Part shown: piece after piece, positions 32,194-41,768 of the stretch | Numbering within the stretch: the stretch's first letter is position 1 | Layout: each line of letters opens with the position of its first letter | DNA from: Paramagnetospirillum kuznetsovii | Lineage (GTDB): Bacteria; Pseudomonadota; Alphaproteobacteria; Rhodospirillales; Magnetospirillaceae | Length of the DNA: 64,000 nt | NCBI RefSeq assembly: GCF_003284725.1 | Contig: NZ_PGTO01000002.1 | Location: forward strand, 248,001 to 312,000 | Reading direction: 5' to 3' | The notes under the pieces: generated by a model | What the model was told of the DNA's origin: nothing | Database searches by the model: none | What the model saw: the letters and a program-made list of their open reading frames with translations, nothing else | Made by a program: the position numbers and the translations under genes

Positions 32194-35041
32194 GATCGTG
32201 CGCGTCCATGGCGTCAGCGCAACGGTGGCAGACACCGTCATGCTTGGCGGTTCCGACCTCGTGCAAGACCTTCCAGCAGCGTTGGCATTTGGCGCCCTGG
32301 GCCACATGGGGGACCACGGAAATGCCCGGCACCTCGGCCAGTGCGAAATCCTCGGGACGCGGCCGCCCATCGATCACCACCATGCCCGAGGTGATGCAGA
32401 TCTCCGACATGTCGAGCCCTTGGACAAGGGCGTGGATATCGCTGGACACGGTGAGCAGCGGCGCGGCCTGCAAGCTGGAACCGATGCGCTTTTCCCGGCG
32501 TTCGATTTCCAGGGCGCCGGTGACCACCTTGCGGACCTCGCGGATCCTGGCCCATTTGGCCGCCAGTTCGTCGTCGCGCCAAGCGGTCGGGATGTCGGGG
32601 AACTGTTCCAGATGGACCGAGCCGTCCTCGGAGGGATGGCGGGCCAGCCATGCTTCCTCGGCGGTGAAGCACAGGAAGGGCGCCAGCCACTTGCACAAGG
32701 TGTCCAGCAGGATGTCGAACACCGTGCGCGCCGCCCGGCGGCGCAAGGACGAGGGGCCGTCGCAATACAGCGCATCCTTGCGGATGTCGAAGTAGAAGGC
32801 CGACAGATCCACGGCGCAGAAATTGTGCAGCTCGGTGAACAGCCCGTGGAACTGGAAGGAGTCGCAGGCGCCGCGCACCTGGGCGTCCATCTCGGTCAGG
32901 CGGTGCAGCACCCAGCGTTCCAGTTCCGGCATCTGTTCGGCGCCCACGCGCTCGGAATCGGTGAAGCCGTCCAGGGCGCCCAGCAGGTAACGCAGCGTGT
33001 TGCGCAGGCGGCGATAGATATCCACCTGGGTCTTCAGGATTTCCGGCCCGATGCGCAGATCGTCGGAATAGTCGGACCCCACCACCCACAGGCGCAGGAT
33101 GTCGGCACCTTGGGCTCCCACCACTTCCTGCGGGCTGACCACGTTGCCCAGCGACTTGGACATCTTGCGGCCCTGCTCGTCGAGCACGAAGCCGTGGGTC
33201 AGCACCGCGTCGTAAGGCGCGCGCCCACGGGTGCCGCAGCTTTCCAGCAAGGAGGAATGGAACCAGCCGCGATGCTGGTCCGAGCCCTCCAGATACAGCG
33301 AGGCGGGCCAGGACAGACGCGGCCATTCCGCGCCCTCCAGCACGAAGGCATGGGTGCAGCCGGAATCGAACCAGACGTCCAGGATATCGAACACCTGATC
33401 GAAATCCTCGGCCTTGCGGTCCGCGCCTAAGAACCGTTCCGGCTTCGAGGTGAACCAGGCGTCGGAGCCTTCCGCCTTGAAGGCCTCGACGATGCGGTCG
33501 ACGACGGCCTGATCGCGCAGCGGCTGGCCGGTTTTCTTGTCCACGAAGACGGCGATGGGCACGCCCCAGGCGCGCTGGCGCGACACGCACCAGTCAGGGC
33601 GGCTCTCGATCATGGAGCCGATGCGGTTGCGGCCCTGGTCGGGCACGAAGCGGGTCGCCGCGATGGCCTCCAGCGCCTTGGCGCGCAAGCCGGTGCTCTC
33701 CATGGAGATGAACCATTGCGGCGTGTTGCGGAAGATCAGCGGCGCCTTGGACCGCCAGGAATGGGGATAGGAGTGCTCCACCTTACCGTGGGCCAGCAGG
33801 TTGCCGGTGGCGGTCATGGCCTCGATCACCGGCTTGGCGACGGGCGAGTAGTATTTGCCGTTCTTGCCCTGGTTCAGCACATCCATCCCGGCGAAGATGG
33901 CCACATGGGGGAAGTACTTGCCGTCGGGCTGGACGGTGTCGGGGATGGCGATGTCGTGTTCCTTGCCCAGATGCCAGTCGTCCTCGCCGTGGCCGGGCGC
34001 GATATGGACGAAGCCGGTGCCGGTATCGGTGGTGACGAAGCCACCCGCCAGCAGCGGCACGGCGAAGTCGTAGCCGCCCTTGGCTTCCGGGTGATGCTTC
34101 AGCGGGTGATGGGCGATGGTTCCGGCCAGTTCCGCGCCCTTGAAGCGCGCGAGCTCCTTGAACACGCATTTGGCATCCTTGGCCACCTGCTCGGCCAGAT
34201 CGGCGCAGACCACCAGCTTTTCGCCGACCACCGCGAGCGGGCTGTCACTGGATTCGATCTCGACCAGCACATAGTCGAACTCGGCGCCGTAGGCCACGGC
34301 GCGGTTGCCCGGCATGGTCCAGGGGGTGGTGGTCCAGATCACCACCTTGGCGCCGTTCAGCACGGGCAGGCTGGCCGTGACCACCGGGAACTTGACCCAG
34401 ATGGTGACGGAGGTGTGGTCGTGGTATTCCACCTCGGCCTCGGCCAGGGCGGTCTTTTCCACCACCGACCACAGCACCGGCTTGGCGCCCTTGTACAGCG
34501 AGCCGTCCATCAGGAACTTGCCCAGCTCGCCGACGATCACCGATTCGGCGTGGTTGGTCATGGTGGTGTAGGGATGGTCCCAGTCGCCCTCGACGCCGAG
34601 CCGCTTGAACTCTTCCTTCTGGATGGCGATCCACTTGGCGGCGAACTGGCGGCATTCCTCGCGGAAGGTGACGATGTCGATCTCGTCCTTGTCCTTGCCG
34701 GCCTCGCGGTATTTCTCCTCGATCTTCCACTCGATGGGCAGGCCGTGGCAGTCCCAGCCCGGCACATAGTCGGAATCCTTGCCCAGCATCTGCTGGCCCC
34801 GGGTGATGACGTCCTTCAGGATCTTGTTGAGCGCGTGGCCGATATGGAGGTTGCCGTTGGCATAGGGCGGGCCGTCGTGAAGGATGAACTTCTCGCGGCC
34901 CTTGGATTCGGCGCGCAGGCGGGCGAACAGTCCGATCTTTGACCAGCGCTCCAGCAGCTTGGGTTCCAGATCGGGCAGGCCGCCCTTCATGGGGAAGTCG
35001 GTCTTGGGCAGGAATACGGTGCTTTTCAGGTCGACGCTCAT
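32186..35041 (-). CDS. ileS: isoleucyl-tRNA synthetase
   Basis: A 951-residue class I synthetase. The HIGH motif is GNLHIGHALNK and the KMSKS loop is GRKMSKSLGN. The editing CP1 insertion (TTTPWTMPGNRAVAYG) and a C-terminal zinc finger (AKCQRCWK, then GVCHRCADAM) are present. This is the standard bacterial IleS that charges tRNA-Ile and edits valine. It lies eight bases after ribF and overlaps lspA. Confidence 0.97.
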   Translation of the reverse strand: MSVDLKSTVFLPKTDFPMKGGLPDLEPKLLERWSKIGLFARLRAESKGREKFILHDGPPYANGNLHIGHALNKILKDVITRGQQMLGKDSDYVPGWDCHGLPIEWKIEEKYREAGKDKDEIDIVTFREECRQFAAKWIAIQKEEFKRLGVEGDWDHPYTTMTNHAESVIVGELGKFLMDGSLYKGAKPVLWSVVEKTALAEAEVEYHDHTSVTIWVKFPVVTASLPVLNGAKVVIWTTTPWTMPGNRAVAYGAEFDYVLVEIESSDSPLAVVGEKLVVCADLAEQVAKDAKCVFKELARFKGAELAGTIAHHPLKHHPEAKGGYDFAVPLLAGGFVTTDTGTGFVHIAPGHGEDDWHLGKEHDIAIPDTVQPDGKYFPHVAIFAGMDVLNQGKNGKYYSPVAKPVIEAMTATGNLLAHGKVEHSYPHSWRSKAPLIFRNTPQWFISMESTGLRAKALEAIAATRFVPDQGRNRIGSMIESRPDWCVSRQRAWGVPIAVFVDKKTGQPLRDQAVVDRIVEAFKAEGSDAWFTSKPERFLGADRKAEDFDQVFDILDVWFDSGCTHAFVLEGAEWPRLSWPASLYLEGSDQHRGWFHSSLLESCGTRGRAPYDAVLTHGFVLDEQGRKMSKSLGNVVSPQEVVGAQGADILRLWVVGSDYSDDLRIGPEILKTQVDIYRRLRNTLRYLLGALDGFTDSERVGAEQMPELERWVLHRLTEMDAQVRGACDSFQFHGLFTELHNFCAVDLSAFYFDIRKDALYCDGPSSLRRRAARTVFDILLDTLCKWLAPFLCFTAEEAWLARHPSEDGSVHLEQFPDIPTAWRDDELAAKWARIREVRKVVTGALEIERREKRIGSSLQAAPLLTVSSDIHALVQGLDMSEICITSGMVVIDGRPRPEDFALAEVPGISVVPHVAQGAKCQRCWKVLHEVGTAKHDGVCHRCADAMDAHDHA

Positions 35042-35049
35042 GGGACTTC

Positions 35050-36039
35050 TCAGGCGTTGGGCGTTACCGGCACCAGGGGGCCGGGTTTCGCGGTGAATTT
35101 GCGGCCCGCCAGCAAGGCGCGGCCGGTCTCGACATCGGTGGCGATCTGCGCCCGCAATTCATCGATGCCGGAGAACTTGCGCTCGGGGCGGATAAAGTCG
35201 ATCAGCGCCACCCGCAGATGGCGGCCGTAAAGGTCTTCGTCAACGCCGAGAAGGTGCACTTCCAGCAATTCGTCGGTCTTGTCGAAGGTGGGGCGGCGGC
35301 CGAAATTGGCGACGCCGTCGTGCCAGACGGTGTCGCCGCCCTTGTCGATGCCCGCGCGCACGGCGTAGACGCCGGTAGCGGGGCGCTGATATTCGTCGAG
35401 GCGCAGATTGGCGGTGGGGAACCCCAGCTTGCCGCCACGGGCGTCGCCGTGCTCGACCCGTCCTTCCACTTCCCAGTAATGGCCCAGCAGCTTGGCGGCG
35501 TCACTGGGCCGACCCGCCACCAGATAGTCGCGCACCTGGGTGGAGGAATAGACCTCGCCGCTGGGCGCCATGGCGGGCGGCACCACGGTGACGCCGAAGC
35601 CCTTCTCCTGGCCGATTTGCTGCAGGAAGGCGCCGGTGCCCTGGCGGCCCTTGCCGAACACATAGTCGTAGCCCACCACCACATGGCTGGTGCCCAGGCA
35701 CTGGACCAGCTGTTCCTCGATGAACTGCAGGGCGCTGATGCCGGCGAAGCCGGTGTCGAAATGCTGTTGCAGCAACAGATCCATGCCCAGCGCCTCGATC
35801 AGGCGGGCCTTGACGCGGAACGGCGTCAGGCGGAAGGGCGGCTGGTCGGGATGGAAGACGGTGCGCGGATGCGGCTCGAAAGTCATGACGCCATGGGCGA
35901 CGCCGTTTTCCTCGGCGATGCGCTTGGCGGTCAGGATCACCGTCTGGTGCCCGAGATGGACGCCGTCGAAATTGCCCAGCGCCACCACGCAACCGCGGTG
36001 TTCAAGCTTGAATTCGCCACAATGCCGGACAAGGCGCAT
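35050..36039 (-). CDS. ribF: bifunctional riboflavin kinase / FAD synthetase
   Basis: A 329-residue two-domain enzyme. The N-terminal nucleotidyltransferase has ALGNFDGVHLGHQ and the SSTQVRDYLVAG motif (FAD synthetase), and the C-terminal kinase has GKLGFPTANL. It makes FMN and FAD from riboflavin in the cytoplasm. The start at 36039 is chosen at the conserved MRLVRHC segment. The frame upstream is low-complexity repeat translation. It is the first gene of the ribF-ileS-lspA run. Confidence 0.95.
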   Translation of the reverse strand: MRLVRHCGEFKLEHRGCVVALGNFDGVHLGHQTVILTAKRIAEENGVAHGVMTFEPHPRTVFHPDQPPFRLTPFRVKARLIEALGMDLLLQQHFDTGFAGISALQFIEEQLVQCLGTSHVVVGYDYVFGKGRQGTGAFLQQIGQEKGFGVTVVPPAMAPSGEVYSSTQVRDYLVAGRPSDAAKLLGHYWEVEGRVEHGDARGGKLGFPTANLRLDEYQRPATGVYAVRAGIDKGGDTVWHDGVANFGRRPTFDKTDELLEVHLLGVDEDLYGRHLRVALIDFIRPERKFSGIDELRAQIATDVETGRALLAGRKFTAKPGPLVPVTPNA

Positions 36040-36113
36040 CTGAGCACGGATCCCATGGAATGAAGGGCCAAGGGGTAGTGCATTAGCGGCCGAAGCGCAA
36101 GACCGAGCAAGCC

Positions 36114-36285
36114 CCCCACCCCAACCCCTCCCCACGAGGGGGAGGGGCTAAGCTGATCACCCCTCCCCTTGATGGGGAGGGGCCAAGCCGATTACCCTTC
36201 CCCTTGATGGGGAGGGGCCAAGCCAGTCTCCCCTCCCCTTGACGGGGAGGGGTGGGGGTGGGGGTGGGGGTGGGGTGACCCTCTC
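36114..36285. repeat. tandem GC hairpins followed by a G-run repeat
   Basis: Four tandem units of about 35 bp each contain a CCCCTCCCC / GGGGAGGGG palindrome around a TTGA-type loop (the first uses ACGA). They are followed by several copies of GGGGGT on the plus strand. The repeat fills the 251-bp gap between ribF and the MaoC gene. The G-runs could form a G-quadruplex. Confidence 0.7.
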
Positions 36286-36290
36286 GGACT

Positions 36291-36725
36291 TTAGCCCTTG
36301 GACGGGACCATCAGGGTGGCTTCGCCGTCCATGACGATCTTGCCGGCCACCGTGCAGGTGGTCTTGAAGGTGGCGAACTTCTTCTCGGGGGTCAGGGCGG
36401 TGACCTCGACGCGGGCGGTGACGGTGTCGCCGATGCGCACGGGCGCCTTGAACTTCAGCAGCTGCGAGACATAGATGCAGCCCGGTCCCGGCAGCTTGGT
36501 GCCGAACACGGTGGAGACGAAGGCGGCCGACAGCATGCCGTGGGCGATGCGGCCCTTGAACATGGTCTGGCTGGCGAATTCCTCGTTGACGTGCACCGGG
36601 TTGAAATCGCCCGAAACGCCAGCGAAGGCGACGATGTCGGCCTCGGTGACGGTCTTGGCGAAGATGGCCGACTGGCCGACGGTCAGTTCTTCGAAATACA
36701 TTCCGTTCAGGGATTCGCCGCTCAT
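36291..36725 (-). CDS. MaoC-like (R)-enoyl-CoA hydratase
   Basis: A 144-residue hot-dog-fold protein. The hydratase motif DFNPVHVNEEFA provides the catalytic Asp and His, and GRIAHGMLSAAF is the conserved loop after it. Such enzymes hydrate crotonyl-CoA to (R)-3-hydroxyacyl-CoA (PhaJ type), which would feed the polymer synthase encoded 9 kb away. A related phosphate acetyl/butyryltransferase-associated hydratase role is equally possible. The start at 36725 is preferred. Upstream codons in the same frame are repeat translations (REP pair). Confidence 0.85.
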   Translation of the reverse strand: MSGESLNGMYFEELTVGQSAIFAKTVTEADIVAFAGVSGDFNPVHVNEEFASQTMFKGRIAHGMLSAAFVSTVFGTKLPGPGCIYVSQLLKFKAPVRIGDTVTARVEVTALTPEKKFATFKTTCTVAGKIVMDGEATLMVPSKG

Positions 36726-36856
36726 TACCGGTCTCCATGGTTCAGGTTGATGCTGCGTCGCAGCGCAATGGCGGCGGGAGTATAGACTCGACCATGGGGA
36801 CGGGAAACGGAATTGTTCCAAGGCAGTTGGGGCGGTCCAACGATGGGAGATTTGCG

Positions 36857-36957
36857 TCATCCCCGCGAAGGCGGGGATCCATGGTGGGGACGAGTGGTGC
36901 GTTGGTCGGATATCATGCCGCCGGGCAAATGGATTCCCGCTTGCGCGGGAATGACGA
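36857..36957. repeat. REP-type palindrome pair
   Basis: Inverted hairpin units with TCATCCCCGCGAAGGCGGGG on the left and ATTCCCGCTTGCGCGGGAAT on the right lie in the divergent gap of 318 bp between the MaoC and small lipoprotein genes. They are the same family as 29540-29643. No other gene was found in this gap. Confidence 0.7.
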
Positions 36958-37043
36958 TCACATATTTGGCGCGGAATTTCTTTGCCCGGTTGATCGACCA
37001 AAGGCATCTTGCCAAGCATTATCGACTATGGCGGTATGGGGGC

Positions 37044-37328
37044 ATGAAGCGCTTCGCCCTCCCCATGATCTGCCTGATGCTGCCCGCCTGCGCCGCCACT
37101 TCGGTGCCGTGGACCAATCCCGACGTGCCCAAGGAGGAGTGGAGCCGCGACTATTCCGGCTGCCGCCGCTATGCCGACCGCGACGTGGGCTGGCGCGACG
37201 ACGACCGCGATACCGGCAGCGTGTTTCGCGACTACGACCGCCATCAGGCCAAGAAGCGCTATGACGCGGTTCTGGCCGCCTGCATGATCGACCGGGGTTA
37301 TGTCCCCATCTCCCGCAAGAAGGAATGA
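37044..37328 (+). CDS. small lipoprotein
   Basis: A 94-residue putative lipoprotein. MKRFALPMICLMLPAC gives a signal with Cys16 as the probable lipidation site. The mature part is short, polar and rich in Asp, Arg and Tyr (GCRRYADRDVGWRDDDRD), with two further Cys (in SGCRRY and AACMIDRG) that could pair. No known family was recognised. The next gene starts within its stop codon, so the two are co-translated. Confidence 0.7.
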   Translation: MKRFALPMICLMLPACAATSVPWTNPDVPKEEWSRDYSGCRRYADRDVGWRDDDRDTGSVFRDYDRHQAKKRYDAVLAACMIDRGYVPISRKKE

Positions 37329-37786
37329 TGCCGTTGCGCCTGCTGTCTCCCCTGGCCGCCGTCTTGATGGTCCTGTCCGTTCCGGCTTTGGCCGAGGATC
37401 TCCCCCAAGGCCCCAAGGCGCCACCGCCCGAGCCGCTGCCCGAGGCCATCTGCGACACCTCCAAGGCCGATGCGGGCAACTGGCTGCTGGGGCGCTGGGT
37501 GGCGCCTTATTCCAAGTGGGAGTTCATCCGCCCGGCCTCCGGCCCCATGACCTGGACGCTGGAGCAGAAGGCCGACCTCAACCAGTCGCTGGGCTGGAAG
37601 CAGGGAACCCGCATCGACGGCCGGGTCGCAACCCTCAGCCCGTGCTCCGCGCGGCTGGAAGCCGGTGACGACGGCCAAGTCGCCTTCACCTTCGACGGCG
37701 TGCTGACCGCCGAGGGCAAGGTCTACGGCTATGCCATGAACACCAGCGGCCAGCAGGTGCGCTGGATCCTGCGCCGGGAACGCTGA
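37325..37786 (+). CDS. exported hypothetical protein
   Basis: A 153-residue precursor with a signal peptide ending V-P-A-L-A. The mature protein has a Pro-rich start, two Cys (EAICDTSK and LSPCSARL) and beta-rich segments (WVAPYSKWEFIRPASGPMTW). This suggests a small periplasmic domain, perhaps lipocalin-like, but no family can be named. It overlaps the preceding lipoprotein stop (ATGATG), so it is translationally coupled and may act with it. Confidence 0.7.
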   Translation: MMPLRLLSPLAAVLMVLSVPALAEDLPQGPKAPPPEPLPEAICDTSKADAGNWLLGRWVAPYSKWEFIRPASGPMTWTLEQKADLNQSLGWKQGTRIDGRVATLSPCSARLEAGDDGQVAFTFDGVLTAEGKVYGYAMNTSGQQVRWILRRER

Positions 37787-37806
37787 CACCGTCTCTATTC
37801 AAATGG

Positions 37807-39867
37807 TTAGGGTCCGGCCGCCTTGTCCAGGGCGGCCAGCACCTCGGACTCACTCAGCAGTTCGGACAGCGCCAGGCCATCGGGGGCGGCCGGGCCGTAG
37901 ACGGCGTTGAAGGGAATGCCGTAGCGGCCGAACGAGGCCAGATAGCGCGAGATGGTCTCGTCGGGCTTGGTCCAGTCGGCCTTCATGGCAACGGTTTGGG
38001 GCAAGCCCAGCCGCCTGGCCACTTCGCCGCGTTCCACCACCGCCGCCTTGTTGACCTTGCAGGTGATGCACCAATCGGCGGTGACATCCACGAACACCAC
38101 CTTGCCTTCGCCGGTCAGCCGGGTCAGGGCGGCGCGGTCGAAAGCCACCCAGGGAATGGTCCCGCCCGAGGCCGAGGCCTGGCCGCCGTCGCCATGGAAC
38201 GGAGCCGCCAGGGCCAGTCCGGCCAGCGCCACCACGCAGGCTCCCACCGCCGAGCGCGACGAGGCGGGAAGGCGGTGCTTGACCGCCATGATGGCGATGG
38301 CCGCCGTTACCGCGCCGCCCGAAACCAGGGCGGCGAAGAGTCCGGTCTGCGCCGCCAGCACCGTCAGCAGCCAGATCCCGGTCGCCGCCAGGGCCAACCC
38401 CAGCAGCTTGCGCACCGTGATCATCCAGCGCCCCGGCTTGGGCAGGCGCAGCGCCGCGTCGGGCCATGCCGCCACCGCCAGGAAGGGCGACGCCATGCCG
38501 ACGCCCAGGGCGGCGAAGATGGCGGTGATCTCTTCCGGGCCGCGCGCCAGGGCGAAGCCGATGGCGGTGCCCAGGAAGGGGGCCGAGCACGGCGTCGCCA
38601 GCAAGGTGGCGAAGGCGCCCGACAGGAAATGGCCCAGCACGGTGTGATGGTTGCCGCCGCCGCCGGTCATCAGCCATGTGGGCAGCGAAATCTCGAACAC
38701 GCCCCACAGATTGGCGGCGAACAGAGCCAGCAGCACCACCATGGTGACCAGGAAGCCGGGCTGCTGGAACTGGATGCCCCAGCCGACTGCTTGGCCCGCC
38801 TGCTTGACCGCGATGGCCAGGGCAGCCAGCGCCAGGAACGAGGCGATGATTCCGGCGGCCGAGGCGAGGAAGCTGGCCCGCACATGGCCGCGCTCACCGC
38901 CGCCATGACTCAGCACGCCCAGCACCTTGATGGACAGGACCGGCAGCACGCAGGGCATCAGATTAAGGATCAACCCGCCCAGCAGGGCCACCGCCATCAT
39001 GGCCAGCAGGCCCGATTCAGTGGACGGGGACGCGGTTGCCGGGACGGGGGTGACCATGGCGTCCAAGGATCGCAGCCCATCGGTCACGGTGATGCGCAGC
39101 AAGGCTCCGGCCAGCGGCTTCAACACCGTGCCGGGGGTGACCGGGGAGTTCAGAACGGCATGCCTCTTGTCCGGCGACAGGGTGACGCGGGGCTCGCCGA
39201 ACCCGGCGACCTCGTCGGCCTCGACGAAGATGTCGGGCGCCGTCAGCGGCTCGGTGGAGGCCAGCGACAGACGCAGGACGGAGGCCTCGCCCGCGCCGAG
39301 CGCCTCGGCGGCCTCGACGGTCAGGCCATGGCGCGATCCGTCGCCGGGGACCAGGGCGCTGAACCGGCCGATGTCGTGGGCGAAGGCGGACGGCTCGGCC
39401 GGACCGGCGGGCAGGTCGAGGGAAAGCTCGGCCTTTTGTGGCACGCAGACCTGGGCGCAAGCCAGGAACTCGACGGCGAGGCGGGCGGCGACCGGCTGGC
39501 CGGGCACGGTGAGCGGCGCATCTAGCGGCAGCACCACCTCGCCCATATAGCCGTGGTTCTGCAACCCCGCCAACACGAAGCGGTGAGGGGCGGGCCATTG
39601 GATCACCGGGGCGCCCAGATTGGCCGAACCCGCCCAGTCCAGGCGCGGCGGATAGCCCGCGTCGCCAGGGCTGCGCCAATAGATCTTCCAGCCCGGCGCC
39701 AGTTGGAAGTGCAGACCGAGGCGCAGGCTGGCGGCCGAGCCGGTGGCGGCGACCGACGAGATCAGCCGGACCCGGCCCGATTCGCTGCCGGACCAGTCGG
39801 AGGACTCGGCGGCCGATGCGGGACCGGCAAGGAGCAGGACGGAAAACAGAAAGGCGAGAAGGCGCAT
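37807..39867 (-). CDS. DsbD/ScsB-family thiol:disulfide interchange protein
   Basis: A 686-residue membrane protein with a signal peptide. The N-terminal periplasmic domain has a CAQVCVPQ cysteine pair. The transmembrane core has eight or so helices with the redox Cys in NLMPCVLPVLSIK and ATPCSAPFLGT. The C-terminal thioredoxin-like domain has ADWCITCK. The large alpha-type N-terminal domain fits the ScsB branch rather than classical DsbD. It moves electrons from cytoplasmic thioredoxin to the periplasm for cytochrome c maturation or copper resistance. It converges with the exported hypothetical gene. Confidence 0.88.
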   Translation of the reverse strand: MRLLAFLFSVLLLAGPASAAESSDWSGSESGRVRLISSVAATGSAASLRLGLHFQLAPGWKIYWRSPGDAGYPPRLDWAGSANLGAPVIQWPAPHRFVLAGLQNHGYMGEVVLPLDAPLTVPGQPVAARLAVEFLACAQVCVPQKAELSLDLPAGPAEPSAFAHDIGRFSALVPGDGSRHGLTVEAAEALGAGEASVLRLSLASTEPLTAPDIFVEADEVAGFGEPRVTLSPDKRHAVLNSPVTPGTVLKPLAGALLRITVTDGLRSLDAMVTPVPATASPSTESGLLAMMAVALLGGLILNLMPCVLPVLSIKVLGVLSHGGGERGHVRASFLASAAGIIASFLALAALAIAVKQAGQAVGWGIQFQQPGFLVTMVVLLALFAANLWGVFEISLPTWLMTGGGGNHHTVLGHFLSGAFATLLATPCSAPFLGTAIGFALARGPEEITAIFAALGVGMASPFLAVAAWPDAALRLPKPGRWMITVRKLLGLALAATGIWLLTVLAAQTGLFAALVSGGAVTAAIAIMAVKHRLPASSRSAVGACVVALAGLALAAPFHGDGGQASASGGTIPWVAFDRAALTRLTGEGKVVFVDVTADWCITCKVNKAAVVERGEVARRLGLPQTVAMKADWTKPDETISRYLASFGRYGIPFNAVYGPAAPDGLALSELLSESEVLAALDKAAGP

Positions 39868-39874
39868 GGTGCCC

Positions 39875-41767
39875 TTACATCTGGACCTGAATGCCCAACT
39901 CTACCACCCGGCCGGCCGGAATGCGGAAGAAGTCGGTGGCCGACACCGCGTTGCGGCCCATGATGACATAGAGACGCTCACGCCATTCCGCCATCTCGGG
40001 ATGCACCGACGGGATCACCGTCTCGCGGCCCAGGAAGAACGAGGTGTCCATCATGTCGAATTCCAGGCCAAAGGCCTTGCACAGCCGCAGCACCTTGGGA
40101 ATGTCGGGCTCCTGGAAGAAGCCGTAGCGCACCGTGATGCGGTAGAAGCCCTCGGCGAGGCCTTCCACCACCACCCGGTCGCGGGCCGAGACGCGGGGGA
40201 TGTCGTCGGTGATCACCGTCATGAAGACGACGCGCTGATGCAGCGCCTTGTTGTGCTTCAGATTGTGCAGCAGGGCGATGGGAACGGTGTCGGTGTCGCC
40301 GGTCATGAAGATGGCGGTACCGCGCACCCGCAGCATGTGCTCGGACTGCTTTTGCTGTTGCAGGAACATCTCCAGCGGCATGGCGCCCTCGGCAAGGCGC
40401 TTGGCCAGGATGACGCGGCCGCGCCGCCAGGTGCTCATGGCCAGGAACATGGCGGCGCCCACCGCCAGCGGGAACCAGCCGCCATTGGCGACCTTCAGCA
40501 GATTGGCGCCGAAGAAGGCGAGGTCGACCACCAGGAACACCACGCCCAGGGCGATGCACAGCCATGCGGGCCATTTCCACTGATGGCGCGCCACCACCAG
40601 GGCCAGCACGGTGGTGGTGGCCATGGTGCCGGTCACCGCGATGCCGTAGGCGGCGGCCAGATTGGTCGAGCTCTTGAAGCCCACCACCAGGGCGACGATG
40701 CCGATCAACAGGCCCCAATTGGCCCGGGCGATATAGATCTGGCCCTCTTCCTCGTCGGAGGTGTGGCGGATGTCCAGGCGCGGGGAATAGCCCAGTTGCA
40801 CCGCCTGGCGCGACAGCGAGAACACGCCGGATATGACCGCCTGACTGGCGATCACGGTGGCCAGGGTGGCCAAGGCGACCAGGGGATACAGCGCCCAATC
40901 GGGGGCCAGCAGATAGAAGGGGTTCTTGACCGCCTCGGGGTTGTCCAGCAACAGGGCGGCTTGGCCGAGATAGCTCAGCATCAGGGCGGGCAGCACCATG
41001 ACGAACCAGGAAATCTGGATGGGCAATTTGCCGAAATGGCCCATATCGGCGTAAAGCGCCTCGCCGCCGGTCACCGCCAGCACCACCGAGCCCAGCACGA
41101 TGAAGGCGATCCAGCCGTGGGTGAACAGGAAGGTCAGCCCATAGGCCGGATTGATGGCGGTCAGGATGCCGGGATGACCCGCGACCTCGATGAAGCCCAG
41201 CACGGCGATGGTGACGAACCACACCACCATGACGGGGCCGAACAGCTTGCCCACCAGTTCGGTGCCGTGGCTTTGGATGGCGAACAATCCGATCAGGACC
41301 GCCAGGGTGATGGGGATGACATAGGGCTGGAACATCGGGGTTCCCACCTCGAGCCCCTCCACCGCCGACAGGACCGAAATGGCCGGGGTGATGACGCCGT
41401 CGCCGAAGAACAGCGCCGCGCCGATCAGGCCCAGCACCACCAGCGGCCCGATGCGGGCGCGGTCGGCATTGGTGGCGCGCATGGCCAGCGCCAACAGCGC
41501 CAGGATGCCGCCTTCCCCCCGGTTGTCGGCGCGCATGACGAACAGCACGTATTTCAGGGTGACCACCACGATGATGGCCCAGAACACCAGCGAGGCGATG
41601 CCGTAGATATTCTCCGGCGTCAAGGGAACCCCGTGATCGGGATCGAAGCATTCCTTCAAGGTGTAAAGCGGGCTGGTGCCGATATCGCCATAGACCACGC
41701 CCATGGCCGCCAGGGACAGGGCGCCCAGGCGTTTGATGTCGGTCTTTTCGGTGGCGGCGGGTTCCAT
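39875..41767 (-). CDS. kup: KUP-family potassium transporter, copy 2
   Basis: A 630-residue symporter. The N-terminal signature GVVYGDIGTSPLYTLKE is diagnostic of Kup. About twelve membrane segments follow, then a cytoplasmic C-terminal domain (from about residue 440). It imports K+ with protons across the inner membrane. It lies one base after the stop of a second kup gene and was most likely produced by tandem duplication. The copies are diverged but collinear (both have MRADNRGEGG and the TGAEALYADMGHFG-like segment). Confidence 0.94.
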   Translation of the reverse strand: MEPAATEKTDIKRLGALSLAAMGVVYGDIGTSPLYTLKECFDPDHGVPLTPENIYGIASLVFWAIIVVVTLKYVLFVMRADNRGEGGILALLALAMRATNADRARIGPLVVLGLIGAALFFGDGVITPAISVLSAVEGLEVGTPMFQPYVIPITLAVLIGLFAIQSHGTELVGKLFGPVMVVWFVTIAVLGFIEVAGHPGILTAINPAYGLTFLFTHGWIAFIVLGSVVLAVTGGEALYADMGHFGKLPIQISWFVMVLPALMLSYLGQAALLLDNPEAVKNPFYLLAPDWALYPLVALATLATVIASQAVISGVFSLSRQAVQLGYSPRLDIRHTSDEEEGQIYIARANWGLLIGIVALVVGFKSSTNLAAAYGIAVTGTMATTTVLALVVARHQWKWPAWLCIALGVVFLVVDLAFFGANLLKVANGGWFPLAVGAAMFLAMSTWRRGRVILAKRLAEGAMPLEMFLQQQKQSEHMLRVRGTAIFMTGDTDTVPIALLHNLKHNKALHQRVVFMTVITDDIPRVSARDRVVVEGLAEGFYRITVRYGFFQEPDIPKVLRLCKAFGLEFDMMDTSFFLGRETVIPSVHPEMAEWRERLYVIMGRNAVSATDFFRIPAGRVVELGIQVQM

Positions 41768-41768
41768 G

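Noticed and set aside
36114-36285. Possible CRISPR array
   Set aside because: The units are tandem palindromes with nearly identical sequence throughout and no unique spacers or cas genes.
36291-37019. Longer version of the MaoC protein
   Set aside because: The extra N-terminal residues are translations of the REP pair (for example DSRLRGNDD-type peptides in alternate frames). The conserved start is at 36725.
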